Shown here: piece by piece, positions 53,893 through 63,807 of the stretch | Layout of the letters: the number at the start of each line of letters is the position of its first letter | Position numbering within the stretch: position 1 is the first letter of the stretch | Source: Caulobacter sp. UNC279MFTsu5.1 | GTDB taxonomy: Bacteria > Pseudomonadota > Alphaproteobacteria > Caulobacterales > Caulobacteraceae | Length of the DNA stretch: 64,000 bases | Assembly: GCF_900114015.1 (NCBI RefSeq) | Contig: NZ_FORN01000029.1 | Coordinates: 1-64,000, forward strand | Direction of reading: 5' to 3' | The notes under the pieces: generated by a model | Told to the model about the DNA's origin: nothing | Seen by the model: the letters and a program-made list of their open reading frames with translations, nothing else | Databases searched by the model: none | Position numbers and translations under genes: made by a program

Positions 53893-56213
53893 GCCGGCTT
53901 CCTCCCCTGACCGGGAAGATGGGGGGCGAACCCGGCGGCCTGCTGTCGCGCCGCAATTTCATCATCGCCTCGACGGGCGCGGGCCTAGCCTTCGGCTTCT
54001 CGGCCCTGGTCGAGGCCGCCATGGATCCGGCCGTGCCGGGCGGTGCGCCGATCACCGCGGCGGGGCCTCGGTTCGAGCCCACCCTGTGGTTCGCCATCGA
54101 CGGCGACGGGATCGTCACCGTCAACATCATCCGCGCCGAGATGGGCCAGCACGTCGGCACCGCTCTGGCCCGCATTCTGGCCGACGAACTGGACGTGGCC
54201 TGGGACAAGGTCCGCATCGTCCACGTCGATACCGACCCCAAGTGGGGCCTGATGGTCACCGGCGGCAGCTGGTCGGTGTGGCAGACCTTCCCGATCTTCA
54301 GCCAGGCCGGAGCGGCCGGGCGCATCGCCCTGGTCGAGGCTGGGGCGAAACTGCTGAACGTCTCGCCGACGGGCGGCACGGCGCGCGGCGGCGTGGTCCA
54401 TGTCGGCGGCCAGTCGATCAGCTACGGCGACATTGTCAAACGCGGCGGCGTGGCCCGCCAGTTCACGCCTGCGGAACTGGCCAAGCTGCCGGTCAAGCCG
54501 GCGGCCGAGCGCAAGCTGATCGGCAAGCCGGGCAGGGCGCTCGACATCGCCGCCAAGACTAACGGCACGGCGATCTACGGCATCGACGCCAAGGTTCCGG
54601 GCATGGTCTTTGCGCGGCCCAAGCTGCCGCCCACTCGCCATGGCTCGAAGGTGGTGTCAGTCGACGACAGCGCAGCCAAGGCGGTCAAGGGTTACATCCG
54701 TTGCCTGGCGATCGACGACCCGTCCGACACCGTGCCCGGCTGGGTGCTGGTGATCGCCGAAAGCTATCCCGCCGCGATCCGCGCCGCCGACCTGGTCAAG
54801 GTCCGGTGGACCGCCGGCCCTGGCGCGACCGTGTCGGAGAAGGACCTGCAGGACCACGCGGCGGCCCTGATCGCCAAGGCCGATGGCGGGGCCCTGCTCG
54901 ACACCAAGACCGCCGACACCGCCCCCGCCTTCAAGGCCGCCAAGTCGGTGCTGGAACAGACCTACACCGCCGCCACCGTTCTGCATTTCCAGCTCGAGCC
55001 GCTGAACGCCCTGGCCTACGAGGCCAATGGGGTGATGGAGATCCACACCGGTAACCAGTGGCAGAGCCTGATCCTGCCGACCTTGGCCAAGGCCCTGGGG
55101 CGCGCCGAGACCAGTATCGTCATGCGCACCTACATGCTGGGCGGTGGTTTCGGCCGCCGGCTGAACGGCGATTACGCCGTGCCCGCCGCCTTGGCCGCCA
55201 AGGCGCTGGGCAAGCCGGTGAAACTGGTGCTGACCCGCGAGGACGACGCCCGCTTCGACTCCGTACGCTCGCCCTCGGTGCAGACCGTTCGCATGGCCTT
55301 TGACGGGACCGGCCAGATCCTGGCCCAGGAGCATCACGCCGCCGCGGGCTGGCCCACGCTGGCCAACGCTCCGGCCCTGATGCCCAAGGGCGCGAATGGC
55401 GTGGCCTACGATCCCTTCGCCATCTCCGGGGCCGATCATTGGTACGAGGTCGGCGCCCACAAGGTGCGGGCCATCAACAACGATCTGGCCAACGAAACCT
55501 TCCGTCCCGGCTGGTTGCGTTCCGTTGGTCCCGGCTGGACCAACTGGGCCGGCGAAAGCTTCATCGACGAGGCCGCCCACCACCTGAAGATCGATCCGGT
55601 GGCCCTGCGTCTGAAGTTGCTGACCGGGGCCGGCGCCAATGTCGGCGGCGACGCCAGCACGGTCGGCGGGGCCAAGCGTCAGGCCGAGGTCGTGCGCCGC
55701 GCCGCTCAGGCCGCGGGCTGGGGTCAGTCTCTACCCAAGGACACCGCCCTGGGCCTGGCCACCAGTTTTGGCCAAGAACGCGACATGCCCACCTGGGTGG
55801 CCTGCGTCGCCCGCGTCCACGTTGATCGCGTCAGCGGCGTGGTCACGGTCCAGAAGCTGACGATGATGACCGACGCCGGCACCATCGTCGATCCCGACGG
55901 GGCCCGGGCCCAGACCGAGGGCGCCGCCTTGTGGGGGCTCAGCATGGCCCTGCACGAAGGCACGGTGTTCGAGAACGGCCAGGTCAAGGACGTCAATCTG
56001 GACACCTATACGCCGCTGCGCATCTCCGACACGCCGGAGCTGGACATCCAGTTCATCGACAGCGTCGAGGTCCCGGTCGGCCTGGGCGAGCCGGCGACGA
56101 CGGTGGTCGCCCCGGCCGTCGCCAACGCCATCTTCCGCGCCGTCGGGGTGCGCCTGCGGCACATCCCGATCACGTCGACCGCTGTGCTGCGGGCGTTGTC
56201 GGGAAAGGCCTGA
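53889..56213 (+). CDS. iorB: molybdopterin subunit of IorB-type oxidoreductase
   Basis: A 774-residue molybdenum hydroxylase large subunit. A twin-arginine signal is visible at 20-45 ([20 protein letters not shown]), so the folded enzyme is exported to the periplasm. Family motifs include [30 protein letters not shown] and the catalytic glutamate in [11 protein letters not shown] near the end. The substrate could be an aldehyde or an N-heterocycle; IorAB homologues with a cytochrome partner often oxidise aldehydes. The GTG start overlaps the iorA stop (GTGA). Confidence 0.9.
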   Translation: MSRLPPLTGKMGGEPGGLLSRRNFIIASTGAGLAFGFSALVEAAMDPAVPGGAPITAAGPRFEPTLWFAIDGDGIVTVNIIRAEMGQHVGTALARILADELDVAWDKVRIVHVDTDPKWGLMVTGGSWSVWQTFPIFSQAGAAGRIALVEAGAKLLNVSPTGGTARGGVVHVGGQSISYGDIVKRGGVARQFTPAELAKLPVKPAAERKLIGKPGRALDIAAKTNGTAIYGIDAKVPGMVFARPKLPPTRHGSKVVSVDDSAAKAVKGYIRCLAIDDPSDTVPGWVLVIAESYPAAIRAADLVKVRWTAGPGATVSEKDLQDHAAALIAKADGGALLDTKTADTAPAFKAAKSVLEQTYTAATVLHFQLEPLNALAYEANGVMEIHTGNQWQSLILPTLAKALGRAETSIVMRTYMLGGGFGRRLNGDYAVPAALAAKALGKPVKLVLTREDDARFDSVRSPSVQTVRMAFDGTGQILAQEHHAAAGWPTLANAPALMPKGANGVAYDPFAISGADHWYEVGAHKVRAINNDLANETFRPGWLRSVGPGWTNWAGESFIDEAAHHLKIDPVALRLKLLTGAGANVGGDASTVGGAKRQAEVVRRAAQAAGWGQSLPKDTALGLATSFGQERDMPTWVACVARVHVDRVSGVVTVQKLTMMTDAGTIVDPDGARAQTEGAALWGLSMALHEGTVFENGQVKDVNLDTYTPLRISDTPELDIQFIDSVEVPVGLGEPATTVVAPAVANAIFRAVGVRLRHIPITSTAVLRALSGKA

Positions 56214-56415
56214 GTGTCTCCATCCTCTTTGGTTAGAGCGAGAGCGAGCAGGACAGCCCGTCGCTCGGCTTCAACGTCGTGTGTTCGGGGCTGTCCCAGA
56301 GTCTGCTTCTTGCGCAAGGTCGACGCCAGCGCCCGCGACTCGCGCCACCTGTTCGGCAGGTGTACAGCGCCGTTTAGCCGCGCATTGCGGCGTCGATCGA
56401 CGCATTCGCCATGGC

Positions 56416-57942
56416 CTATTGCGCCGCCAGGTCGAGGGATTGCCGGAAGTCCGGGAATGCGCCGCGTTCCCTGATCTCCGTCGGGCTGCCCAGTCTCTGC
56501 GCCGTATCCGGCTTGCCGTCGAACATCGGCCATTTGGGCAATCCCGGCCCATTCGGATCGCCCGTCTTCACGAAGTTGGTCCAATAGCCAAGCATCTGCT
56601 CCTGCAGAGCCAGGTCGTCGGCATTCCACCTGCGGGCCTCGCGCCACAATTGGCCATAGGCGAAGCGGATCTCCGAAGTATGGCCTGCTTTGCAGCCGTA
56701 ATAGCAAGGCTGGTCCGCCGACGGCTCGGCGGGCGAGTGGACATAGTAGTAGAGGTAGGCTGGCGGACCGCCCGCCTTCTGCTGCATCGTCGCCCAGCCG
56801 AAATGCCGCAGCCCGATAAAGTCGGTGACCAGGCGCTGCGTGGACTCCGTCGCCTGCGCGTCGGTCTTACCTGGATACTGCGCGAGGATGAGGGGCGGGA
56901 TTTGCGGGCCGAAGAGTTTCTGCAGCTGCCGTTCATAGTCGGCGGCGGCGACGATCTTGGCGCCGAACGCTGCAGGGGCGAGGTCGAGCCCCTCATCGGC
57001 GTTCCAGCCGAGCAGCATCGGCGTCTTGTTCTGGCGCCCCGCGGCGAAGCTTTGCTGCGGTTGCTCGGTAAACACCACGCCGTCCAGATTGGGTGCTGAC
57101 CGCCAGCTCTGTTTGAGCAGGTCTTCGGCGCCGAGCTTGCGCAGGTCGCTGAGGTGCGGCGTCGCGAGCGCCTGGCCCAGCGCCGTCCCTGCGGTTTCGG
57201 CGGTCGCCTTGGTGGGCAGCGGGCCAACGACGCCGCTCTCGGCGATCCCCCGTTGAAAGAGACCCTTGGCCAAGGGGGAGACCGTCAGCGCCGCGACCGA
57301 CGATCCGCCCGCCGAACTGCCCGCGATCGTGACGCGGCCGGAATCCCCGCCGAACGCGGCGATATTGCGTCTAACCCATTGCAGTGCGGCGACCTGGTCC
57401 CGGAAACCTTGGTTTCCGGAGGCATGGTCAGGCGCTTCGGCGGAAAGCTCGGGATGGGCGAAGAAGCCAAAAACGCCAAGGCGATAATTTATCGAGACGA
57501 GGATCACACCCTTTTGCACGAGGCTCTTGCCGCCGTCCGGGCCCCACTCGCCGCCATGGCCGTTGGCGAACGCGCCGCCGTGAATCCAGATCAGGACCGG
57601 GTAGGGCCTGGCGGCTTTCCTTGCCGGGGCCCAGACATTGAGCGTCACGCAGTCCTCGCTCTGCGGAAGCTTGATCCAGTCGGCCGTCTGGCGGCAGACC
57701 GGTCCGAATTCAGTCGCCTGCCGCACGCCCCGCCAGGCTTTCACCGGTTGCGGCGCCCGCCAGCGCAGATCCCCTATGGGCGGGGCGACGTAGGGAATGC
57801 CCAAGTAGGACATCACCCCGTCCTTCTCAGCGCCCGAGAGTGCGCCGCTGTCGATCGTGACGGTAGGCGAGGCGGCATGGGCTGCCGAAGAAAGGCCGAT
57901 GGCCGCGAATAGCAGGGCCATCGCCAGAGTCCTTAGCGGCAT
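56416..57942 (-). CDS. secreted type-B carboxylesterase
   Basis: A 508-residue carboxylesterase/lipase family enzyme. A signal peptide (about 1-23, ending SSAAHA) is followed by EDCVTLNVWAP and WIHGGAFANG (oxyanion hole). The nucleophile is S210 in IAGSSAGG, where the usual motif is GESAGG. A catalytic acid lies in the middle, and the histidine is probably in GHTSEIRFAYG. It hydrolyses esters outside the cytoplasm; the natural substrate is unknown. It converges with iorB across a 200-base gap. Confidence 0.9.
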   Translation of the reverse strand: MPLRTLAMALLFAAIGLSSAAHAASPTVTIDSGALSGAEKDGVMSYLGIPYVAPPIGDLRWRAPQPVKAWRGVRQATEFGPVCRQTADWIKLPQSEDCVTLNVWAPARKAARPYPVLIWIHGGAFANGHGGEWGPDGGKSLVQKGVILVSINYRLGVFGFFAHPELSAEAPDHASGNQGFRDQVAALQWVRRNIAAFGGDSGRVTIAGSSAGGSSVAALTVSPLAKGLFQRGIAESGVVGPLPTKATAETAGTALGQALATPHLSDLRKLGAEDLLKQSWRSAPNLDGVVFTEQPQQSFAAGRQNKTPMLLGWNADEGLDLAPAAFGAKIVAAADYERQLQKLFGPQIPPLILAQYPGKTDAQATESTQRLVTDFIGLRHFGWATMQQKAGGPPAYLYYYVHSPAEPSADQPCYYGCKAGHTSEIRFAYGQLWREARRWNADDLALQEQMLGYWTNFVKTGDPNGPGLPKWPMFDGKPDTAQRLGSPTEIRERGAFPDFRQSLDLAAQ

Positions 57943-58454
57943 GCTCCCTCCCCGTGATCAGTCCGCGCCCCTGTTTCTGAACCCCCTTGTTCGCTAACGC
58001 CAGCCGTAACGGCGCAGGCGGGTCATTCGTCCGCTCTCCGGCTCCATGAGCCGGAATCGCAGTGCAAAGCGTGACGGCGGTTTCAGCGATCCAAGGAGGG
58101 CCTCCCGTAGGCTCCGGGCCGGGCGCCGCCCTCGACGCGAAACGGCGCGGACGGCCTTAAGTTGGATCGGGCGTTCTAGGGCCGGGCTTAAGTTAAGACC
58201 GCCAAGTTGGGGAAAATGCGATGTTGAGGAATTTCAACGCCCCGGTTCACGTTAAGTTGGCCCCGTAGGTTTCTATGGGGCGGCGACATGCTGCACCGGT
58301 TGTTGCTGCGGCCTGCGACGGTCGCGGCGAACGACCGGGGCGCCGGCCGCTTCTGTCGCGCGTTCAGCGCCCGGATCTGACGGGTTATCGCGTTGTTGCG
58401 CCTACGTCCGATCCTGGATGGCCCTGATCGCCGCCAAGCCATGCAAGGATCGAA
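57943..58454. other. gap before AraC-type gene
   Basis: A 512-base stretch between divergent genes. It holds a set of AAGTTGG-type repeats at 58156-58260 but no convincing gene. Short frames at 58046-58442 have no domain pattern. Confidence 0.4.
58156..58260. repeat. AAGTTGG-type repeats
   Basis: CTTAAGTTGG (58156-58165), CTTAAGTTAAG (58187-58197), CCAAGTTGG (58202-58210) and GTTAAGTTGG (58251-58260) recur in about 100 bases, roughly 200 bases before the AraC-type start at 58455. They may be binding sites for that regulator or another. Confidence 0.4.
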
Positions 58455-59579
58455 ATGTCGTCGCGGCGGCGTTTCGTCGACCGCGCGGTTGGGCTAGCAA
58501 GGGGCATGCCCTTTTCGGCGTTGGAACCAGTGCCTGTTCAAACCCTGCTGCTGCTCGACGCGGCTTTCCGGTCGGGCGCGATCGGCCTTATGCTCCTGAC
58601 GGCCGTCCTCCTGCGCAGGGCGCGCGGCCACGCGGCGCGTTTCGGCGTGGCCCTGATGATCGCGGCGGTCTGCGCGGCCATGGATGGCATGGCCGGCTTG
58701 CGGCTGCCGTTCGCGGCCGCCGCGCTCTGCGCCATCGGTTCTAGCCTGGCGGTGCCGCTCTTCTGGCTCTTCGCCCGCGCCTGGTTCGACGACGGGTTCC
58801 AGCCCCGCCTCGTCGACGCCCTGGCGACGCTGGTGTTCGCTGGCCTGGGCGTCTTCCTGCAGACCCAGACGCCTTCGCTTCCGCTGACCCGCGGCCTTGA
58901 TCTGACGCTCTATGTCGTCGGCACCGCCATGGCCGGGCACGCCCAATGGCTGGTCTGGCGGGGACGTGAAGACGATCTCGTCGAGGAGCGTCGCCGCGCG
59001 CGCAGCATCTTTGTCCTCACCGTGGGCCTGGTGATCGTCTGGTCGCTGTGGAGCGAAGCCTATGTGCGCATGACCGGACCGTCCTTGGTCCTGGGCGCGA
59101 TCAATGGCGCGGTGCTGGCAGTCGCCGCGCTCGGCGTGGCCGTCATGCTGTTCGACGTGCGCCATGACGGCGCCTTCGTCGAGGCGCCGGCCCCCCCGGC
59201 CGAGGAGGCCGCGCCCGGGCCGATCGACCCGGACCTGACCCGCGCGCTCGACCGGCTGATGGCGGTCGAGCGGCTGTACCGCAGTCCCGAACTGACGATC
59301 GGCGGTCTGGCCGCGCGCCTGGGAGCGCCCGAATACCGGGTGCGCCGGCACATCAACGGCGGGCTCGGCCATCGCAATTTCGCCGAATACCTCAACGCCC
59401 AGCGGTTGACCGAAGTGCGCCAGGCGCTGGCCGACCGCGAACAGGCCAAGGTGCCCATCCTCACCATCGCCATGGACGCCGGCTTTGGCAGCCTGGTGGC
59501 TTTCAACCGGGCCTTCAAGACCGCGATGGGCGAGACGCCGACCGACTATCGCCGTCGGGCGATGGGCGCCCAGACCTGA
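58455..59579 (+). CDS. membrane-anchored AraC-family regulator
   Basis: A 374-residue protein with six or seven membrane segments in its first 230 residues (for example GAIGLMLLTAVLL and ALCAIGSSLAVPLFWLFARA) and a C-terminal AraC-type HTH: LTIGGLAARLGAPEYRVRRH, then ILTIAMDAGFGSLVAFNRAF and the end TPTDYRRR. It should sense a signal at the membrane and act on DNA from there. AAGGA lies five bases before the ATG. The downstream RND efflux operon, 98 bases on, is the likely target. Confidence 0.85.
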   Translation: MSSRRRFVDRAVGLARGMPFSALEPVPVQTLLLLDAAFRSGAIGLMLLTAVLLRRARGHAARFGVALMIAAVCAAMDGMAGLRLPFAAAALCAIGSSLAVPLFWLFARAWFDDGFQPRLVDALATLVFAGLGVFLQTQTPSLPLTRGLDLTLYVVGTAMAGHAQWLVWRGREDDLVEERRRARSIFVLTVGLVIVWSLWSEAYVRMTGPSLVLGAINGAVLAVAALGVAVMLFDVRHDGAFVEAPAPPAEEAAPGPIDPDLTRALDRLMAVERLYRSPELTIGGLAARLGAPEYRVRRHINGGLGHRNFAEYLNAQRLTEVRQALADREQAKVPILTIAMDAGFGSLVAFNRAFKTAMGETPTDYRRRAMGAQT

Positions 59580-59677
59580 CCGATTTCGAAATCCGACCAG
59601 TCGAATTGCGAGATCGACGAGCCCCGGACGCTCGACGGCGCCACTAGCGCGGCCTCCTCCCCACGGAAGCTGCGACC

Positions 59678-60757
59678 ATGTTCCAAAATCCCACGACGAC
59701 CGCCTCCCGCGGCGCTGGCCTGATCCTCCTGCTCCTGGCTTCGGCCTGTTCGGCGCCCACCCCGACGCCCTCGGCCGCCTTGCCGATCGCCACCGTCGCG
59801 GCCGAACCCGCCCTGGCCGGCCAGGACACCTTCGACGCCCTGGTGCGCGCCCGCCGCACGCTCGATCTTGGCTTCAAGACCGGCGGGTGCCTGGCTCAGG
59901 TCAAGGTCGGCCTGGGCCAGCACGTGCGCGCCGGCCAGGTGCTGGCGGTGCTCGACCAGGCCGACGCGCGGGCGGCCGCGGCCCAGGCCGCCGGCGAATG
60001 GGCCGCGGCCCAGGCCGCCGAAAGCCAGGCCAAGGACGCCGCGCGTCGCGCTCAAGGCCTGGACGGCCTCGGAGCGCTGTCGTCGGCCGAGGTTTCGGAC
60101 CGCGCCCTGGGCGCGGCCGGCGCCGGCGCTCGCGCCCAGGCCGCGCGCGCGGCTGCGGAGCGCGCTCGCATCGCCTTGGCCGACGGCGTGCTCGTCGCCC
60201 CTGAAGACGGCGTGGTGACCGAGATCGTCCTTGAACCTGGCCAGATGGCCGGGGCCGGGGCTCCGGTCGTGCGCTTGGCCTCGGGCCGGCCGGAGGTCGA
60301 GGTCCTGGTTCCCGAGGGGCTGGTCCTCGAGCCGGGCGCCCAGGCCAGCGTCACCCTCTGGGACAGCGCCGCGCCGGTCGCCGCCCATCTGCGCGCCGTC
60401 GAGCCCGCGGGCGATCCGCGCACCCGCCTGCGCAAGGCCTATTTCACGCTCGAGGCCGGCCAGGGCGCTGCGCTCAACGGCTCGGCCAGCGTACGTATCG
60501 CGCGGGCGGCGTCCGGTCCGGCCGTACGCGTGCCGCTGACGGCGCTGCGCAACCGCCAGGGCCGCGCGGAGGTGCTGGCCCTCAGCGCCGACCGGCGTCG
60601 CCTGATCCCCCAGGCGGTCATGGTGGTGGCCTTGAGCGGCCTCGACGCCGTGGTCCGCGGCCTTCCCGAGCGGCGCGAGATCATGGCCGACGGCCTTGAT
60701 CGCGTGCGGGCCGGCCAGGCGGTGACCGTGGTCGAAACCCGCGAGGCCGGGATCTGA
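59678..60757 (+). CDS. RND efflux periplasmic adaptor lipoprotein
   Basis: A 359-residue membrane-fusion protein. The N-terminus has a lipobox LASAC (C24). The order is lipoyl half, coiled coil rich in Ala (residues about 95-155, AQAAGEWAAAQAAESQ), lipoyl half (VLVAPEDGVVTEIVLEPGQM) and beta-barrel/proximal domain. It would link the RND pump to the outer-membrane channel. Its stop lies two bases before the RND start, so the genes are coupled. Confidence 0.9.
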   Translation: MFQNPTTTASRGAGLILLLLASACSAPTPTPSAALPIATVAAEPALAGQDTFDALVRARRTLDLGFKTGGCLAQVKVGLGQHVRAGQVLAVLDQADARAAAAQAAGEWAAAQAAESQAKDAARRAQGLDGLGALSSAEVSDRALGAAGAGARAQAARAAAERARIALADGVLVAPEDGVVTEIVLEPGQMAGAGAPVVRLASGRPEVEVLVPEGLVLEPGAQASVTLWDSAAPVAAHLRAVEPAGDPRTRLRKAYFTLEAGQGAALNGSASVRIARAASGPAVRVPLTALRNRQGRAEVLALSADRRRLIPQAVMVVALSGLDAVVRGLPERREIMADGLDRVRAGQAVTVVETREAGI

Positions 60758-60759
60758 TC

Positions 60760-63700
60760 ATGGGGCGCTTCAATCTCTCCCGCTGGGCCGTCGAGCACCC
60801 GGCCCTGATCGGCTTCCTCATCGCCCTGATCTTCTCGGTCGGGGCCTTCCAGTTCCTCCAACTCGGCCGGGCCGAGGATCCGAGCTTCACCCTCAAGGAG
60901 ATGGTGGTGGCGGGAACCTGGCCGGGCGCCTCGCCGGACCAGATGCAGCGCCAGATCGCCGAACCGCTGGAGCGCAAGCTGCGGGCGGTGGAGTCGCTGG
61001 ATTCGTTGCAAACCTACTGCGTCGAAGGCGGCTGCGTCATTCAGGTCGCCTTGAAGGACGACGCGCCGCGTCAGCGTGTCCCGGAGATCTGGCAGCAGGT
61101 CCGGCGGATGCTGCAGGACATCGAACCGAGCCTGCCGGCCGGCGCGGCGGTCGCCGCCGACGATGACTATTCTGATGTCTACGGCTACGTCTTCACGCTC
61201 ACCGGGGCCGACAACGCCGCCCTGGTGCGTCAGGCCGAGCGCCTGCGCGAGACCGTCCTGCGCCTGCCCCGCGCGGGCAAGGTGCAGATCGCGGGCGAGA
61301 TTCCGCGCAGCATCTATGTCGAGTTCGATCCGCGTCGCCTGGCCGGCCTGGGCGTCTCGCCAGGCCAACTGGCGCGCGCGCTCGCCCAGCGCGGCGCCGT
61401 CGCGCCGGCCGGGACCGCCGAGCTTCCACTGCGCCTGCCCGTGCGGGTGGGCGGCGCCATCGACGGGGTGGCGGCGGTCGAGAACAGCTACGTGCAGACG
61501 GCCCAGGGCGCGGTTCGGGTGGCCGACCTGGCCAAGGTCGAGCGGGGTTATGCCGACCCCGCTCCGATGATCGTGCGCCATGCTGGCCAGCCGGCCGTCG
61601 TGCTGTCGGTGGCCATGGCGCCGGGGGCCGACGGCCTGGCCTTCGGCAAGAGCCTGCGCGAGACCGCCGGCGAGTTCGGACGCCATCTGCCCGCGGGCGT
61701 CAAGCTGACCCAGATCCAGGATCAGAGCGCGGTGATCGAGGAGGCGGTCGGCGCCTTCCTGATCAAGTTCTTCTGCGCCCTGGCCGTGGTCCTGGTGGTG
61801 GCCTTCCTGACCCTGGGATTTCGCACCGGCGTGGTCGTGGCCCTCTCGGTGCCCCTGACCCTGGCGGTCGTGGCTCTGTTCATGGGTGCGGCGGGGATCG
61901 GCCTTGAGCGGATTTCGCTGGGGGCGCTGATCCTGTCGCTGGGCCTGCTGGTCGACGACGCCATCATCAGCGTCGAGGCCATGGTCGTGCAACTGGAGAA
62001 AGGAGCCTCACGCGCCGACGCGGCCGCCTACGCCTGGACCCACACCGCCTTTCCGATGCTGACGGGCACCCTGCTGACCGTCGCCGGCTTCCTGCCGGTG
62101 GGCTTCGCCCAGTCGACGACGAGCGAGTACGCCGACGCCATTTTCTGGGTGACGGGGGCGGCGCTGGTGTTCAGCTGGGTGGTGGCCGTGGTGTTCACGC
62201 CGTATCTGGGCGTCAAGCTGCTGCCCGATCCCAAGCCGCACGCGGCGGGTCGCGATCCCTACGACACGCCGCTCTATCGCCGGCTGCGCGAGGTGATCGG
62301 CTTCTGTCTGCGTCGCAAGGGGATGGTGGCGGCGGCCACCGCCGGCCTGCTGGCCTTGAGCCTGGTCGGCGCGATCCTGGTGCGCCAGCAGTTCTTCCCG
62401 CCGTCCGACCGTCCCGAGATCATCATCGACATGGCGCTGAGGCCGGGCGCATCCATCGAGGCCACCAGCCGCGCCGCCGCCAAGGTCGAGGGCGCGCTGA
62501 AAGGCGACGCCGACGTGGCCCAGCTCGACAGCTTCGTGGGCCAGGGCGCGCCGCGGTTCTACCTGCCCTACGGGCCCTCCCTGCCCAATCCGGCCACGGC
62601 CACCCTGGTCGTCGTCGCCAAGGACCTGGGCGCGCGCGAGCGGCTGATCGAGCGTCTGTCGGCCAGCCCGGTCGCGCCCGAGGCCAAGATCCATGTGCGC
62701 CGCCTGTCGCTGGGTCCCAGCACCGGTTTTCCGGTGCAGTACCGGGTTGTCGGTCCGGACGCCGGGGTGTTGAGCGATGTGTCCGAGCAGGTCGCCGCCG
62801 TGCTGCGCGACACCCGTGGCGCCACTGCGGTCCAGGTCAATTGGGGCGAGCGCGCCCCGACCCGCACGCTCGAGCTCGACGCCGCGCGGGCGGCCCGGCT
62901 GGGCGCCGACCGGGCCGGCGTCTCCGAGACGCTGGACATGATCGTCTCGGGCCGCGCCGCCGGCGAGGTGCTCGACGGCGTCAAGCGGGTCGCCGTGACC
63001 CTGCGCGGGACGGCGGCGGATCGGACCGATCCGTCGCGCCTGGCGACCGTACCGATCGACACGGCCGCGGGGCCCACGCCGCTGGGACAGCTGGCCCGGT
63101 TGGGCGTCGGCGACGAGCAGCCCATCGTCTGGCGGCGAGACGGCGAGCCGACCATGACCGTCCAGTGCGACATGGTCGGGGCCGTGCAGGCCTCCGAGAT
63201 CGCGGCGCGGGCCAAGAGCCGGATCGAGGCCATCGCCAGGCGGCTGCCCGAGGGCTACCGCATCGAGGAAGGGGGCGACGAGGAGCTCTCGGCCAAGGCC
63301 AACAAGGCCATCTACGACCTCCTGCCGGCGACCCTGGCCGTCATGCTGCTGCTGTTGATGGTCCAGTTGCAGAGCGTCAAGCGCACGCTGCTGGTGCTGG
63401 CCACGGCGCCGCTTGGCCTGGTGGGCGCGGTGGCGGCCCTGCTGATCACCGGCGCGCCCTTCGGCTTCGTCGCGCTCCTGGGCCTGATCGCCCTGGCCGG
63501 GATGATCATGCGCAACTCGATCATCCTGGTCGACCAGGTCGATCGCAACCAAGCCGGCGGCATGGCCCTGGCGGCCGCGATCATCGACGCCACTGTCAGC
63601 CGGTCCCGGCCGGTGGTGCTGACCGCGCTGGCCGCGGTTCTGGCCTTCATCCCGCTCTGTTTCAACATCTTCTGGGGGCCCATGGCGATCGTGATGATCG

Positions 63701-63807
63701 GCGGCCTGCTGGGCGCGACCGCACTCACCCTGCTGGCCTTGCCGGCGCTCTACGCGCTGGCCTTCGACGGCAAGACCCCCGCCAATCAGGACCTCCAACA
63801 TGTCTGA
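60760..63807 (+). CDS. RND-family efflux pump inner-membrane protein
   Basis: A 1015-residue RND transporter. Typical features are the first helix region (EHPALIGFLIALIFSVGAFQ), periplasmic porter domains, TM4 with the proton-relay acidic pair in LGLLVDDAIISVEAM, and the final helices. Its size matches hydrophobe/amphiphile efflux pumps. Substrates cannot be told. It overlaps the NodT-type gene by eight bases and is likely under the AraC-type regulator upstream. Confidence 0.93.
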   Translation: MGRFNLSRWAVEHPALIGFLIALIFSVGAFQFLQLGRAEDPSFTLKEMVVAGTWPGASPDQMQRQIAEPLERKLRAVESLDSLQTYCVEGGCVIQVALKDDAPRQRVPEIWQQVRRMLQDIEPSLPAGAAVAADDDYSDVYGYVFTLTGADNAALVRQAERLRETVLRLPRAGKVQIAGEIPRSIYVEFDPRRLAGLGVSPGQLARALAQRGAVAPAGTAELPLRLPVRVGGAIDGVAAVENSYVQTAQGAVRVADLAKVERGYADPAPMIVRHAGQPAVVLSVAMAPGADGLAFGKSLRETAGEFGRHLPAGVKLTQIQDQSAVIEEAVGAFLIKFFCALAVVLVVAFLTLGFRTGVVVALSVPLTLAVVALFMGAAGIGLERISLGALILSLGLLVDDAIISVEAMVVQLEKGASRADAAAYAWTHTAFPMLTGTLLTVAGFLPVGFAQSTTSEYADAIFWVTGAALVFSWVVAVVFTPYLGVKLLPDPKPHAAGRDPYDTPLYRRLREVIGFCLRRKGMVAAATAGLLALSLVGAILVRQQFFPPSDRPEIIIDMALRPGASIEATSRAAAKVEGALKGDADVAQLDSFVGQGAPRFYLPYGPSLPNPATATLVVVAKDLGARERLIERLSASPVAPEAKIHVRRLSLGPSTGFPVQYRVVGPDAGVLSDVSEQVAAVLRDTRGATAVQVNWGERAPTRTLELDAARAARLGADRAGVSETLDMIVSGRAAGEVLDGVKRVAVTLRGTAADRTDPSRLATVPIDTAAGPTPLGQLARLGVGDEQPIVWRRDGEPTMTVQCDMVGAVQASEIAARAKSRIEAIARRLPEGYRIEEGGDEELSAKANKAIYDLLPATLAVMLLLLMVQLQSVKRTLLVLATAPLGLVGAVAALLITGAPFGFVALLGLIALAGMIMRNSIILVDQVDRNQAGGMALAAAIIDATVSRSRPVVLTALAAVLAFIPLCFNIFWGPMAIVMIGGLLGATALTLLALPALYALAFDGKTPANQDLQHV

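Noticed and set aside
60490-60500. GTACGTATC in the RND adaptor gene
   Set aside because: It contains TACGTA but is inside a coding region with no start codon downstream at a suitable distance.
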